From NCBI GenBank assembly GCA_038243635.1, contig JBBSQW010000011.1:50152-114151 (forward strand): a stretch of 64,000 bases of DNA, read 5' to 3'. Below, piece after piece: positions 1 to 8,902 of the stretch (position 1 is its first letter; each line of letters opens with the position of its first letter). The translations under genes were made by a program, and so were the position numbers. The notes below the pieces were generated by a model. It did no database searches. It was not told the origin of the DNA and saw nothing but the letters and a program-made list of their open reading frames with translations. Source of the DNA: Pseudopedobacter sp038243635 (GTDB lineage Bacteria > Bacteroidota > Bacteroidia > Sphingobacteriales > Sphingobacteriaceae).

Positions 1-60
1 CAGCTTAGGGTTTAATACCACACCTACTGCCAACAAATAAAAACAATCACATCTACCTTG

Positions 61-97
61 AAAAATCTCAAACAGTAAAAACGGTTTGAGATTTTTT
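61..97. terminator. Rho-independent terminator-like hairpin
   Basis: A perfect 13-bp inverted repeat (61-73 with 84-96) encloses a 10-base loop and ends in a T-run. It probably ends a gene lying to the left of the window. No coding region can be supported in bases 1-60. Confidence 0.7.
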
Positions 98-120
98 ATT
101 TTAGGATACATTAAAGCTGT

Positions 121-128
121 TATATTTG
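121..128 (+). promoter_or_regulatory. Putative Bacteroidota -7 promoter element
   Basis: TATATTTG matches the TAnnTTTG -7 consensus of Bacteroidota sigma-A and lies 57 bases before the NadR-like start. No clear TTG -33 element is seen, so support is the -7 box alone. Confidence 0.4.
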
Positions 129-184
129 TGTGTAGCTATTTTTCTGCAATACCATATCAAAATTGAAACAAGCTTCAAAAACTG

Positions 185-715
185 ATGAATAAAAGTTTGA
201 TTAAAGTTGCTATTGTTGGTCCAGAATCTTCTGGAAAGTCAACCGTTTCTCAAGATTTAGCAAAGCATTACCAAACACTTTGGGTACCAGAATATTCCCG
301 ATTTTATTGTGAAAACCTAAATAGAGATTGTACTTTACAGGATGAACTCAATATGTTTCACGGGCAGCTTGCTTTAGAAACAGCGGTAGAAAGTATTACT
401 AAAAAAAATATTTTAATTTGCGACACCACTATTCTCACTGTGAAAATTTGGTGCGATGAACTGTTTGAAGAAACGCCAGCATTAGTTATTGATCAGTTAA
501 AGTCTCACCCTTACGATTTTTACATTCTCTTAAAAAACGATTTGCCTTGGCAAGATGATCCCTTAAGGAATTTCAAAGGCAGAGGTGATTATTTTATGAA
601 TGTTTGGCGTAAAGAATTAAAAGTATTAAATGCTTGTTACCAAGAAGTAGGTGGCTTAGCAGACCGAACGACGAATGCTATAAAAGCCACAGACGATTTT
701 TTAAACGCTCTATAA
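185..715 (+). CDS. NadR-type ribosylnicotinamide kinase (stand-alone domain)
   Basis: This 176-residue P-loop protein resembles the C-terminal ribosylnicotinamide kinase domain of NadR, which phosphorylates nicotinamide riboside to NMN in NAD salvage. The Walker A motif GPESSGKST is at residues 12-20, ICDTT at 78-82 fits the Walker B-like strand, and PWQDDPLR at about 121-128 fits the lid region. The N-terminal adenylyltransferase and helix-turn-helix domains of enterobacterial NadR are absent, so only the kinase step can be proposed. It acts in the cytosol. The M16 protease gene starts only 25 bases downstream, so the two may be cotranscribed. The family call is firm; the substrate is inferred from the family. 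Confidence 0.8.
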   Translation: MNKSLIKVAIVGPESSGKSTVSQDLAKHYQTLWVPEYSRFYCENLNRDCTLQDELNMFHGQLALETAVESITKKNILICDTTILTVKIWCDELFEETPALVIDQLKSHPYDFYILLKNDLPWQDDPLRNFKGRGDYFMNVWRKELKVLNACYQEVGGLADRTTNAIKATDDFLNAL

Positions 716-740
716 ATTACATTATACTCCCTATAAAAAC

Positions 741-3572
741 ATGAAAATTAAACATCTCGCCTACTCCATCTTAGCTTCACTTTTTGTAATGGCTTGTAGC
801 CCCAAAGTGAATAACCCAACTACAAAGACAACAAGTGCGATAATCCCAACTGATAGTAGCGTTATTATTGGCAAACTGCCAAACGGCTTAACTTACTACA
901 TTCGTAAAAACGTGGAACCAAAAAGCAGAGCAGAGCTTTACTTGGTCAATAAAGTAGGTTCTATTGTAGAAAACGACGACCAACTAGGCTTAGCGCACTT
1001 TACCGAACACATGGCGTTTAATGGAACGCGTGATTTCCCAAAAAACGAATTAATTAGCTACCTGCAAAAAGCTGGAGTTAGGTTTGGTGCAGATTTAAAC
1101 GCTTATACTGGCTTTAACCAAACCGTTTACCAATTGCCTTTACCGACAGATAGTGTGGCAGTTTTTGAAAAAGGCTTTGATATTTTAGCAAACTGGGCGG
1201 GCTACGTAAGCTTTGATGATCAAGAAATTGACCAAGAACGAGGTGTAATTGTAGAAGAAGACCGCCAAAGAGGTAAAAATGCACAAGAAAGAATGAGTAA
1301 GCAGTTGCTACCTGCGTTATTAGCAAACTCCAGATATGCCAACCGCTTACCAATTGGTAAATTAGATATTCTAAACAATTTTAAATACGACACCATCAAG
1401 CAGTTTTACAAAGATTGGTACCGCCCAAATTTACAAGCTGTAATTGCTGTTGGCGATTTTGATGTTGCTAACGTTGAACAATTGATTAAGGACAATTTTT
1501 CTGATTTAAGCAATCCAGAAAACGAAAGAAAAAGAGAAGAATACGGCATTCCAGATAATGCAGAACCACTGGTTAAAATAGTAACGGATCCAGAATTTCC
1601 TTATAACGTTGCATCTGTTACCTACAAGCACAAAGAAGTTATAGAAAATAATGAAGCACAATTAAAAACTAAAATTTTAACCAGCTTAATTAACACCATG
1701 CTTAGCAGCAGGTTAACGGAGATTGTTCAAAAAGGAGATGCACCTTTTGTTTTTGCACAGAGCAATTACGGTGCTTTCCAAGGTGGTTTAGTAAACCTAG
1801 ATGCTTTTAATAGTGTAGCTGTTTCAAAAGATGCAGCAGGTTTAGAGGCTGCTGTTAAAGCGGTACTAACAGAGAATGTAAGAATGAAGAAGTATGGTTT
1901 TACCGCTACAGAATTAGAAAGAGCAAAAACGGGTTTGCAAACAGCGGTAGATAACCAGTTTAAAGAGAAAGATAAAACGAAGTCAGCGGTTTTTGTACAA
2001 CAATATGTGGAAAGCTTTTTAAAGGGGCAACCAATACCAAGTTTGGATTATATTCATAATTTTTACACCAAAAACCTAAGTGGTATTTCTGTAGGCGAGA
2101 TTAACAAACTGGCTGCTACCTTTGTTACAGAAGACAATCTGGTTGCCATTATACAGGCTCCAGACAAAGAAAAAGAAAATTTACCAAGCGACGCTACGTA
2201 CTTGACGTGGATTAAAACTGCCGGTGATAATGTACAACCCTACGTTGATAATACGGTTGATAAACCGCTAATGGCAAATAAACCTGTTGCAGGATCAATT
2301 GTAAACGAGAAAAAAATCGATGAAATTGGAGTTACAGAACTTACTTTTTCAAACGGTGTTAAAGTAGTTTTAAAACCTACTGATTATAAAAATGACCAGA
2401 TTTTATTTACCGCAGCAAGTAAAGGTGGCACTTCTTTAGCATCTGACGAAGATTTTAGGTCGGCCCAAATGGCAGATGAATTAATTGGAAATTCTGGAAT
2501 TGGAGATTTCGACGAAAGCCAGTTAGGAAAATTACTGACAGGGAAAGTTGCTAGCGTTAGGCCGTTCATTGGCACTTATGGCGAAGGCGTTAGCGGTTCC
2601 GCTAGTCCGAAAGATTTAGAAACGGCTTTACAGTTAAACTACTTGTATTTTACGGCACCAAGAAAAGATGCAAGTGTTTTAAAAACACAGCTTGAAAGTA
2701 TGCGAACTATTCTAAGTAATCGTTTAACGCAGCCAACGGCGGTTTTTCAAGATACTGCTACTGCAGTTTTAAACAGCTATAAAAAACGAGCACAACAAAT
2801 TACCATTCCAGAGCTTAGCGAAATTAACTTGGATAAAGCCGTTTCGTTTTACAAACAACGTTTTACTAACGCAGCCGATTTCGTTTTCACTTTCGTAGGT
2901 AATTTTAAACTTGAAGAAATTAAGCCTTTACTTGCGACCTATTTAGGGAGTTTACCAGCAACCGGCAATAAAGAGACGTTTAAGGATTTAGGTTTAGAGC
3001 CTCTTTCTGGCGATATTACTAAAAAAGTGTACAAAGGTTTAGAGGATAAAGCGAATGTATCTTTGGTTTATCATGGTAACTACAATTATTCGGATAAAGA
3101 AAATTTACAATTAGATGCGCTTAAAGCGATTCTAGAAATTAAGATTTTGGAGCGCCTAAGAGAAAAAGAAAGTGGTGTTTACAGCCCAAGAGTCAATGTG
3201 ACTTACGATAATGAACCAAAAGCACAATACAGCGTCGGCATTTCTTTCAGTTGTGCATCTGCAAATGTTGATAAGCTAATTGCTGCGGCAGTTGATGAGG
3301 TAAAAGAACTTCAAAAAGATGGTGCTTCTGCAGATGATATTCAAAAGTTTAAGGCAGAAGAAGTGCGTCAATTAGAACTTCGGATGCGTGAAAATGGCTT
3401 TTGGTTAGGCTACTTACAAAATGCTTACAATAATAATGATGACCCTAAAAAGGTTTTAACTTATACTAAAAGCCTAGTCGAGGTAAATAATGCAAGCACT
3501 AAAACAGCTGCTAGCAAATATTTGAATACCAACAATTTTATCAAGCTGATTTTATTGCCTGAGAAAAAATAG
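741..3572 (+). CDS. M16 family zinc metallopeptidase lipoprotein
   Basis: This 943-residue protein has the pitrilysin/insulinase layout of two tandem M16 halves. The inverted zinc motif HFTEH is at residues 86-90, and the downstream glutamate ligand is probably in the ERGVIVEE stretch near 171-172. The N-terminus has a lipoprotein signal with the lipobox cysteine at residue 19 (VMAC), so it should sit in the periplasm anchored to a membrane. The second half (about 520-943) lacks the zinc motif, as expected for the non-catalytic half of single-chain M16 enzymes. It likely degrades peptides, but substrates cannot be told from sequence. It is followed by a 430-base gap with a bidirectional terminator. 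Confidence 0.92.
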   Translation: MKIKHLAYSILASLFVMACSPKVNNPTTKTTSAIIPTDSSVIIGKLPNGLTYYIRKNVEPKSRAELYLVNKVGSIVENDDQLGLAHFTEHMAFNGTRDFPKNELISYLQKAGVRFGADLNAYTGFNQTVYQLPLPTDSVAVFEKGFDILANWAGYVSFDDQEIDQERGVIVEEDRQRGKNAQERMSKQLLPALLANSRYANRLPIGKLDILNNFKYDTIKQFYKDWYRPNLQAVIAVGDFDVANVEQLIKDNFSDLSNPENERKREEYGIPDNAEPLVKIVTDPEFPYNVASVTYKHKEVIENNEAQLKTKILTSLINTMLSSRLTEIVQKGDAPFVFAQSNYGAFQGGLVNLDAFNSVAVSKDAAGLEAAVKAVLTENVRMKKYGFTATELERAKTGLQTAVDNQFKEKDKTKSAVFVQQYVESFLKGQPIPSLDYIHNFYTKNLSGISVGEINKLAATFVTEDNLVAIIQAPDKEKENLPSDATYLTWIKTAGDNVQPYVDNTVDKPLMANKPVAGSIVNEKKIDEIGVTELTFSNGVKVVLKPTDYKNDQILFTAASKGGTSLASDEDFRSAQMADELIGNSGIGDFDESQLGKLLTGKVASVRPFIGTYGEGVSGSASPKDLETALQLNYLYFTAPRKDASVLKTQLESMRTILSNRLTQPTAVFQDTATAVLNSYKKRAQQITIPELSEINLDKAVSFYKQRFTNAADFVFTFVGNFKLEEIKPLLATYLGSLPATGNKETFKDLGLEPLSGDITKKVYKGLEDKANVSLVYHGNYNYSDKENLQLDALKAILEIKILERLREKESGVYSPRVNVTYDNEPKAQYSVGISFSCASANVDKLIAAAVDEVKELQKDGASADDIQKFKAEEVRQLELRMRENGFWLGYLQNAYNNNDDPKKVLTYTKSLVEVNNASTKTAASKYLNTNNFIKLILLPEKK

Positions 3573-3657
3573 GTTAAAAAACTCAAAATCAATAGTCTTT
3601 TAACCTAATTAATTCAATTGCTTCGGGATAAGCCCCGAAGCAATCTGTATCAGAATT

Positions 3658-3822
3658 TCAGAAACCTATTGATGTTAGGTATATCTTCTCATTCACAGCA
3701 ATAGCCTTTAAAAAAGATTCTACGATATTGAATTTGTGTTTAGGGAAAGCAAGACTTAATACTTCAAGAAGTTCATGCTTAAGAGTAAATGAAAAAGTGG
3801 AACTGGATTGGGTTAATTGCAA
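3658..3822 (-). pseudogene. Possible coding remnant, unknown family
   Basis: On the minus strand an open frame of about 54 codons ends at 3658 and reads with plausible protein composition (for example KHELLEVLSLAFPKHKF). It has only a TTG as a possible start. A second short frame starting with ATG near 3877 overlaps it in another phase, which suggests one older gene broken by a frameshift. I do not recognise the family. It may equally be chance open sequence in AT-rich DNA. Confidence 0.2.
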
Positions 3823-3942
3823 CTACTTCTAGTATTAAAAAAAAGACATATTTAAAACCTTTTTCCTTCTTGTACATTTTTGTTAGCGGTTTAATGAAAA
3901 CGAATACAATACCAAAGTAGGGTAGGAAATCCAAAACATAAA

Positions 3943-3979
3943 AAAAGGCTGTCTCAATTATCTTTTGAGACAGCCTTTT
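3943..3979. terminator. Bidirectional terminator between M16 and RNase G genes
   Basis: A 15-bp inverted repeat (3943-3957 with 3965-3979) is flanked by an A-run on the left and Ts on the right, so it can terminate transcription from either convergent gene. Confidence 0.85.
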
Positions 3980-4001
3980 AGCTAAAATATAAGTTTCAAA
4001 A

Positions 4002-5552
4002 TTAAAGTTTAATCTCTTCCTCTTTTGCGCTTAAAAAATGAAATTCTGTTAAATGATAGGATGATACTGAACGTACCTTAATCCACTGGCTGTATTTAAA
4101 AAACCACTTCATTTGTAAAGAAACCAGTCCTTTGGTAATATAAGCCTCAATGTATGGGTGCACACATAGTGTTATCCCTTTCTCCGCCTGTTCATTTAGT
4201 ACATAATCTAAATTAGCTACAATATCATCCATTAGCATAATACTAGCTGTAATCTCACCAGTTCCATTACAGCTTGGGCATTTTTCATTGGTCACAATAT
4301 TCATCTCTGGGCGAACCCTTTGACGTGTAATCTGTACCAAACCAAATTTACTTGGAGGCAATATGGTATGCTTAGCCCTATCTAAAAGCATTTCTGATTT
4401 TAAATAATCAAAAAGATCTTTACGATTTGGAGCTTTGTGCATATCGATAAAATCGACAACCACAATACCGCCCATATCTCTTAACCTTAGTTGACGAGCA
4501 ATTTCTTTGGCAGCCTCTTTGTTTACCATGAAAGCATTTTCTTCCTGGTTTTCTGGGCTTGCCGTACGGTTACCACTGTTTACATCAATTACGTGTAATG
4601 CTTCGGTATGTTCTACCACCAAATAAGCACCACCTGCAAGATTTACAGTTCTACCAAAAGATCCTTTAATCTGCTTTTCTATTCCGAAATGCTCAAAAAT
4701 TGGTTCTTTACCTTTGTACAATTTTACAATTTTCTCCAACTCCGGAGAAATCTCATGTACATAGGATTTTACTTCTTCGTAAATGGCAGGGTCGTTCACA
4801 TAAACGTTAGAAAATTCATCATTCAAGAGGTCTCTTAGAATGGTTGAAGCTCTTCCCATCTCGCCCAAAATTCTTTTAGACGGATCTGTATGCGGTAACT
4901 TTTTCATCAAAGTTTCCCACTTAGAGATTAGATCTAGTAAATCTTTCTGGATTTCCGCTACGCCTTTATGCTCAGATACGGTTCTAATAATTACGCCAAA
5001 GTTTGCCGGCTTTATGCCTTCAACTATTTTCTTTAGGCGTGTTCTTTCTGTGTTACTTCTAATCTTTTTAGAGATTGAAATTACATCAGAAAATGGTACT
5101 AATACCACAAATCTGCCCGCAATAGATAAATCTGAACTTAAACGGGGACCTTTTGTAGAAATAGGTTCCTTAGCAATTTGTACCGGTAATAACTGATTTT
5201 TTGTAAGAATAGACGAAATTTTTCCGCCTTTATCAATATCAGCTTCTTTCTTAAAATTATCTAATAAATGATCTTTATAAGAATTACCTCTAACTTGCTT
5301 GTTAAGTTTTAGTAAAGATTGTACTTGCGGTCCGAGGTCTAAATAATGCAGAAAAGCATCTTTCTCGTAACCAACATCAACAAATGCAGCATTTAACCCG
5401 GGCATAATCTTTTTGATTCTGCCCATATAAATATCACCAACAGCATAGCTGTTGTTAAGTTGCTCTTTGTTAAGTTCTACGAGTTGCTTGTCTTGCATTA
5501 ATGCAATCGTTACCCCACTAGAGGTTAGATTGATAATTAACTCCTTTACCAA
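4002..5552 (-). CDS. rng: Ribonuclease G/E family endoribonuclease
   Basis: This 516-residue protein is an RNase E/G family endonuclease that cleaves single-stranded RNA in rRNA maturation and mRNA decay. An S1-type RNA-binding domain spans about residues 36-140. The catalytic metal site is seen as DVNSG (D333) and VVDFIDM (D377), and the zinc-link motif CPSCNGTG (C435, C438) joins protomers in the family. The length fits RNase G rather than full RNase E. The first in-frame codon giving the conserved VKELIIN start is TTG at 5552; the next Met (residue 19) would cut into the S1 domain, so a TTG start is preferred. It lies downstream of HU, a TPR protein and a mini ribosomal protein on the same strand. 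Confidence 0.93.
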   Translation of the reverse strand: MVKELIINLTSSGVTIALMQDKQLVELNKEQLNNSYAVGDIYMGRIKKIMPGLNAAFVDVGYEKDAFLHYLDLGPQVQSLLKLNKQVRGNSYKDHLLDNFKKEADIDKGGKISSILTKNQLLPVQIAKEPISTKGPRLSSDLSIAGRFVVLVPFSDVISISKKIRSNTERTRLKKIVEGIKPANFGVIIRTVSEHKGVAEIQKDLLDLISKWETLMKKLPHTDPSKRILGEMGRASTILRDLLNDEFSNVYVNDPAIYEEVKSYVHEISPELEKIVKLYKGKEPIFEHFGIEKQIKGSFGRTVNLAGGAYLVVEHTEALHVIDVNSGNRTASPENQEENAFMVNKEAAKEIARQLRLRDMGGIVVVDFIDMHKAPNRKDLFDYLKSEMLLDRAKHTILPPSKFGLVQITRQRVRPEMNIVTNEKCPSCNGTGEITASIMLMDDIVANLDYVLNEQAEKGITLCVHPYIEAYITKGLVSLQMKWFFKYSQWIKVRSVSSYHLTEFHFLSAKEEEIKL

Positions 5553-5680
5553 CAGCTACTTTTTTAGAAAAGATTGTTAAATACAACCTTTTATCAACAA
5601 AGAAAAAAAAACACAAACAGAACATTTACGCTTAATAATTTAAACGCTAATGTTCTGCTAAAAAGTTCAAAGCTTAGCGC

Positions 5681-5773
5681 CTATTTCTTATTCTTATGTC
5701 TGTTTTTTCTTAAGCGTTTTTTACGCTTGTGAGTAGCCATTTTATGTCTCTTTCTTTTTTTACCGCTTGGCAT
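5681..5773 (-). CDS. AURKAIP1/COX24-type mini ribosomal protein (mS38-like)
   Basis: A 30-codon gene starts with ATG at 5773 and ends with TAG at 5681. The product is extremely basic (about 60 percent Lys/Arg/His), opens MPSGKKRKRHKMATHKRKKR and carries the KMxTHKRKKRxRK signature of the AURKAIP1/COX24 (mS38) family of small-subunit ribosomal proteins, which is typical of Bacteroidota and mitochondria. It probably binds rRNA in the small subunit. It lies between the TPR protein (32 bases upstream) and RNase G, on the same strand. It is easily missed because of its length. Confidence 0.85.
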   Translation of the reverse strand: MPSGKKRKRHKMATHKRKKRLRKNRHKNKK

Positions 5774-5805
5774 AACTTTGAAATTTAATGTTTTATTTAA
5801 TTATT

Positions 5806-6660
5806 TTAATTACTTAACTCTTTGATCTTACGATCCACAAATCCTGTTAAACTTGGATCAGCTGCAAGTTCTTTACTTTTCTGATAAGCTAAAATAGCTT
5901 CGGGCTTTTGCCCTAAGTTCTCGTAACTAGTTGCTAAGTAAAACCAAGCTTCTGGTGTTGGCTTAACATCAATTACAGTTTTAAACCTGTCAATAGCTTT
6001 TTGAAACTGACCTGATTTCATTGAAAACATGCCAAGGTTCATATTAGCTTTTTCGTTTTTTGGGTCTTCTTTAACCACACCCAATAGCAGCTGAATTCCT
6101 TGCATAGGGTTCTGAGTACCGCTAACATACGCCACGCCTAATCCAGTTTTTGCATCTAAGCTATTTTCATTCAACTCTAACGCTTTATTATAAGCATTAA
6201 TAGCCTTATTTACTAAGCCTGGTGTAACAGTAGTGTCGGTATTATTTTGGTATCCTGAAGTAAACCTATCGCCCGTGACCAACCAATTTGCATAATTTGG
6301 CTCTGCATTAGCAACTTCTTCGTAAGAAAACGCAGCCGCAGCAGGTTGATTTACATCATCCCATTTTTTAGCAAGCTGCTTTTGAAGCTCGATTTTTTTA
6401 GCTCCATCCGCAGATTTCGCTTCCTTTTCAAGTTTTTCAATATCAGCAGCTAAACTGGCGCTAATCATCTGCTTTGATACAGATGTAACGGTTGTTGCAC
6501 TTACTTCAGCGCTTTGAGTGTTTACAGTAGCACCCGCTTGCATTTCGGTGGCTTCTTCTTCACCCTCCTGTTTCACTAAACCTTTGATATCTAAACTGTA
6601 TAAAACAACCATTAGTACTCCTACTAATCCTATTACAATATATTGTTTAGATTTCATCAT
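5806..6660 (-). CDS. Membrane-anchored tetratricopeptide repeat protein
   Basis: The 284-residue product has one N-terminal hydrophobic segment (about residues 7-24, signal anchor), an Ala/Thr/Ser-rich linker, a charged helical part around 70-110 and several TPR units from about 130 to the end (for example KAINAYNKALELNENSLDAK). TPRs usually mediate protein contacts, and the anchor would place them on the periplasmic face. It starts 4 bases after the HU gene ends, so the two are surely cotranscribed. No enzymatic motif is visible, and the specific role is unknown. Confidence 0.85.
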   Translation of the reverse strand: MMKSKQYIVIGLVGVLMVVLYSLDIKGLVKQEGEEEATEMQAGATVNTQSAEVSATTVTSVSKQMISASLAADIEKLEKEAKSADGAKKIELQKQLAKKWDDVNQPAAAAFSYEEVANAEPNYANWLVTGDRFTSGYQNNTDTTVTPGLVNKAINAYNKALELNENSLDAKTGLGVAYVSGTQNPMQGIQLLLGVVKEDPKNEKANMNLGMFSMKSGQFQKAIDRFKTVIDVKPTPEAWFYLATSYENLGQKPEAILAYQKSKELAADPSLTGFVDRKIKELSN

Positions 6661-6664
6661 GTCT

Positions 6665-6964
6665 TTATGCAGTTACAGCTATTTTATTACCATTTTTAAC
6701 TTTATCAACAAACACTTTTGCTGGTTTAAAACTTGGTACAAAATGTTCAGGGATAATTATTGCAGTATTCTTTGAGATATTTCTTGCAGTTTTCTCGGCT
6801 CTTTTCTTAACTACAAAACTACCAAAACCTCTTACATACACATTTTCTCCACCTACCATTGCGTTTTTTACTACTTTAAAAAACGCCTCAACAGTCTCTT
6901 GTACATCAACCTTCTCTATTCCGGTTTTGTTAGCAATTTCTGCTATAATTTCTGCCTTTGTCAT
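6665..6964 (-). CDS. HU/IHF family DNA-binding protein
   Basis: A 99-residue histone-like protein. The N-terminal helical dimerisation half (TKAEIIAEIANKTG) is followed by the signature VYVRGFGSFVVKKRAEKTARN and a basic beta arm ending near PSFKPAK, as in HU and IHF. It bends and compacts DNA in the nucleoid. It is the first gene of the minus-strand set HU, TPR, mini ribosomal protein and RNase G, and is divergent from mutY across a 167-base gap that should hold both promoters. HU and IHF paralogues cannot be separated by inspection. Confidence 0.95.
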   Translation of the reverse strand: MTKAEIIAEIANKTGIEKVDVQETVEAFFKVVKNAMVGGENVYVRGFGSFVVKKRAEKTARNISKNTAIIIPEHFVPSFKPAKVFVDKVKNGNKIAVTA

Positions 6965-7131
6965 TTGATCTATATTCTTTTAAAATTATTATGTTGTGCA
7001 AAGATTTCGGGTTGCAAAAGTATTGCTTTTAGTTGAATAAGGGAAATAAATAACTTAATTTTTTATTTCAACATCTTATTACACAACAATTAAGCAATTT
7101 GCACCGCATAATTTTTACAAAAACCGAACAA

Positions 7132-8184
7132 ATGGCGTTTAAAAATGAGCTAATAAGCTGGTACAGAAACCATAAAAGAGATTTGCCTTGGCGTAACAGT
7201 AGTGATGCTTATTTAATTTGGTTGTCAGAAATTATCTTACAACAAACTAGGGTTGAACAAGGAATGCCATACTTTTTGCGTTTCGCGGAAGCCTACCCTA
7301 CCGTAAAAGATTTTGCAACAGCGAGTGAGGACGAAATTCTAAGATTATGGCAAGGGCTAGGTTATTACTCGAGAGGAAGAAATATGCTTAAAAGCGCCAA
7401 AAAAGTGATGACTGATTTCGGTGGCACCTTCCCTACTGCTTACTCCGATTTAATTACCCTTACCGGAGTTGGCGAATATACTGCATCAGCAATAGCCTCT
7501 TTTTCAAGCAATGAGTCAAAAGCGGTGGTTGATGGAAACGTTTACCGGTTGCTGGCAAGATATTTCGGCATCAACACTCCTATTAACTCTACACAAGGCA
7601 AAAAAGAGTTTCAGGCTTTGGCCGATGGAATATTAGATACACATAATGCTGGCGAGCACAACCAAGCTATGATTGAGTTTGGAGCATTGCAATGCAAACC
7701 CAAAAACCCCAATTGTGAGATCTGCCCTTTCATCACTTCGTGTTTTGCTTATAAACACCAGCAGATAAATGTATTGCCCGTAAAATTAAAAACGATCAAA
7801 ATTAAAGAGCGCTACTTTCAGTTTTTTATCATCACTAACGAAAAAAATCAATTGATTATAAAAAGGAGAGGTAATGCTGACATTTGGGCGGGCTTATATG
7901 ATTTGCCAAGTTTGGAGTTCGAAAAAGCAGAATTAGCAATGCCAAGATTTAATGCCTTCGCAAGTTGGTTTAAACAAACGCCTATAATTTCTAGCGTCTC
8001 AGATCAGGTTAAGCACATTCTAACGCATCAAAGGATATTTGCCAACACCGTCGAAATTAACACTGATACCAGCGATGTAATTATGCAAGAAGGTTGGATT
8101 TGGATTGATTTTGAAGAAATTAAAAATTTCGGAATGCCTAAATTAATTTTTGACTTCCTTAAAAAAAATCATAAATTGAATTAA
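7132..8184 (+). CDS. mutY: A/G-specific adenine DNA glycosylase MutY
   Basis: MutY removes adenine mispaired with 8-oxoguanine. With the ATG at 7132 the protein is 350 residues. An in-frame TTG at 7099 would add 11 residues that are not part of the family core, so I prefer the ATG. The catalytic Glu is in SEIILQQTRV (E33), the helix-hairpin-helix is LTGVGEYTASAI (about 110-121) with the catalytic Asp in VVDGNVYR (D134). The [4Fe-4S] cysteines are C188, C195, C198 and C204 in C-X6-C-X2-C-X5-C spacing. A NUDIX-like 8-oxoG recognition domain fills about 230-350. The ssb gene follows 17 bases downstream, forming a DNA-maintenance pair. Confidence 0.95.
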   Translation: MAFKNELISWYRNHKRDLPWRNSSDAYLIWLSEIILQQTRVEQGMPYFLRFAEAYPTVKDFATASEDEILRLWQGLGYYSRGRNMLKSAKKVMTDFGGTFPTAYSDLITLTGVGEYTASAIASFSSNESKAVVDGNVYRLLARYFGINTPINSTQGKKEFQALADGILDTHNAGEHNQAMIEFGALQCKPKNPNCEICPFITSCFAYKHQQINVLPVKLKTIKIKERYFQFFIITNEKNQLIIKRRGNADIWAGLYDLPSLEFEKAELAMPRFNAFASWFKQTPIISSVSDQVKHILTHQRIFANTVEINTDTSDVIMQEGWIWIDFEEIKNFGMPKLIFDFLKKNHKLN

Positions 8185-8201
8185 AATTTATCGCTAGAAA
8201 C

Positions 8202-8663
8202 ATGTCAGGAATTAATAAAGTTATTTTAGTAGGTCACTTAGGTAAAGACCCAGAAGTGAGGCATTTAGACGGAAACGTTTCTGTTGCGAGTTTTCCTTTG
8301 GCCACGTCTGAGTCATACAATAAAGACGGAAAAAGAATTGAACAAACCGAATGGCATAACATTGTAATGTGGAGAGGACTGGCAGATGTAGCCGCCAAAT
8401 ATCTGCAAAAAGGAAAATTGGTTTATATTGAAGGGAAATTAAGAACTCGTTCTTTTGAAGATAAAGAAGGACACAAAAAATACAGTACAGAGATTGTTGC
8501 CGAAAACTTTACGCTTTTAGGTAGAAAGACTGATTTTGAGGGCAGTACTACTAATGCTACAACAAGCACCACTGCAACAACTGAATCGGAGCCAGAAACT
8601 CCAAAAGACCTTGGAACCGGTGAGTTTGTAAAAGACAATGATGAACGAGATTTGCCTTTTTAA
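8202..8663 (+). CDS. ssb: Single-stranded DNA-binding protein
   Basis: A 153-residue SSB with an N-terminal OB fold (residues 1-110; opens MSGINKVILVGHLGKDPEVR, with WHNIVMW in the core), a Thr/Ser-rich flexible linker and the acidic tip ending DERDLPF that recruits repair and replication partners. It coats single-stranded DNA in replication, recombination and repair. It sits directly behind mutY and ahead of a terminator hairpin, so the two probably form one transcript. Length and all landmarks are normal for the family. Confidence 0.96.
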   Translation: MSGINKVILVGHLGKDPEVRHLDGNVSVASFPLATSESYNKDGKRIEQTEWHNIVMWRGLADVAAKYLQKGKLVYIEGKLRTRSFEDKEGHKKYSTEIVAENFTLLGRKTDFEGSTTNATTSTTATTESEPETPKDLGTGEFVKDNDERDLPF

Positions 8664-8680
8664 CTAATAAAATTTTTAAG

Positions 8681-8705
8681 AGCGACTAAAAAGTCGCTTT
8701 TTTCA
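8681..8705 (+). terminator. Terminator after ssb
   Basis: A 7-bp stem (8681-8687 with 8692-8698) and AAAA loop are followed by a run of Ts, 18 bases after the ssb stop codon. Confidence 0.85.
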
Positions 8706-8902
8706 TTCCTGACCAACAAAATCCATTTCAAAACTTGGACTCACTGCCAAGAAAAACTTTCAAACGGTTTTACGATTTTAGTAGACGACGAGCACAAAAA
8801 AATAAAATTTTCTGTAATTTACCGCTTTGCTATGGTTTTTAATTGTAGTAACGATTAACGCCTTCAAAACAAAAGAATCAGTTAAAACCTAACACCTATT
8901 AA

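Larger units (their letters stand above)
3573..4001. other. Intergenic region with hairpins and a degenerate ORF
   Basis: This 429-base gap separates the convergent M16 and RNase G genes. It holds an 11-bp inverted repeat at 3617-3627/3634-3644 without a T-run, a possible coding remnant at 3658-3822 on the minus strand, and a bidirectional terminator at 3943-3979. I see no intact gene. Confidence 0.6.

Noticed and set aside
1114..1353. Antisense frame within the M16 protease gene
   Set aside because: It is fully inside a strong coding gene and has no family resemblance; a shadow of the real frame.
4840..5196. Plus-strand frame of 118 codons inside rng
   Set aside because: Antisense shadow of RNase G.
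7099..7131. TTG start for mutY
   Set aside because: Adds eleven non-family residues ahead of a well-placed ATG at 7132.
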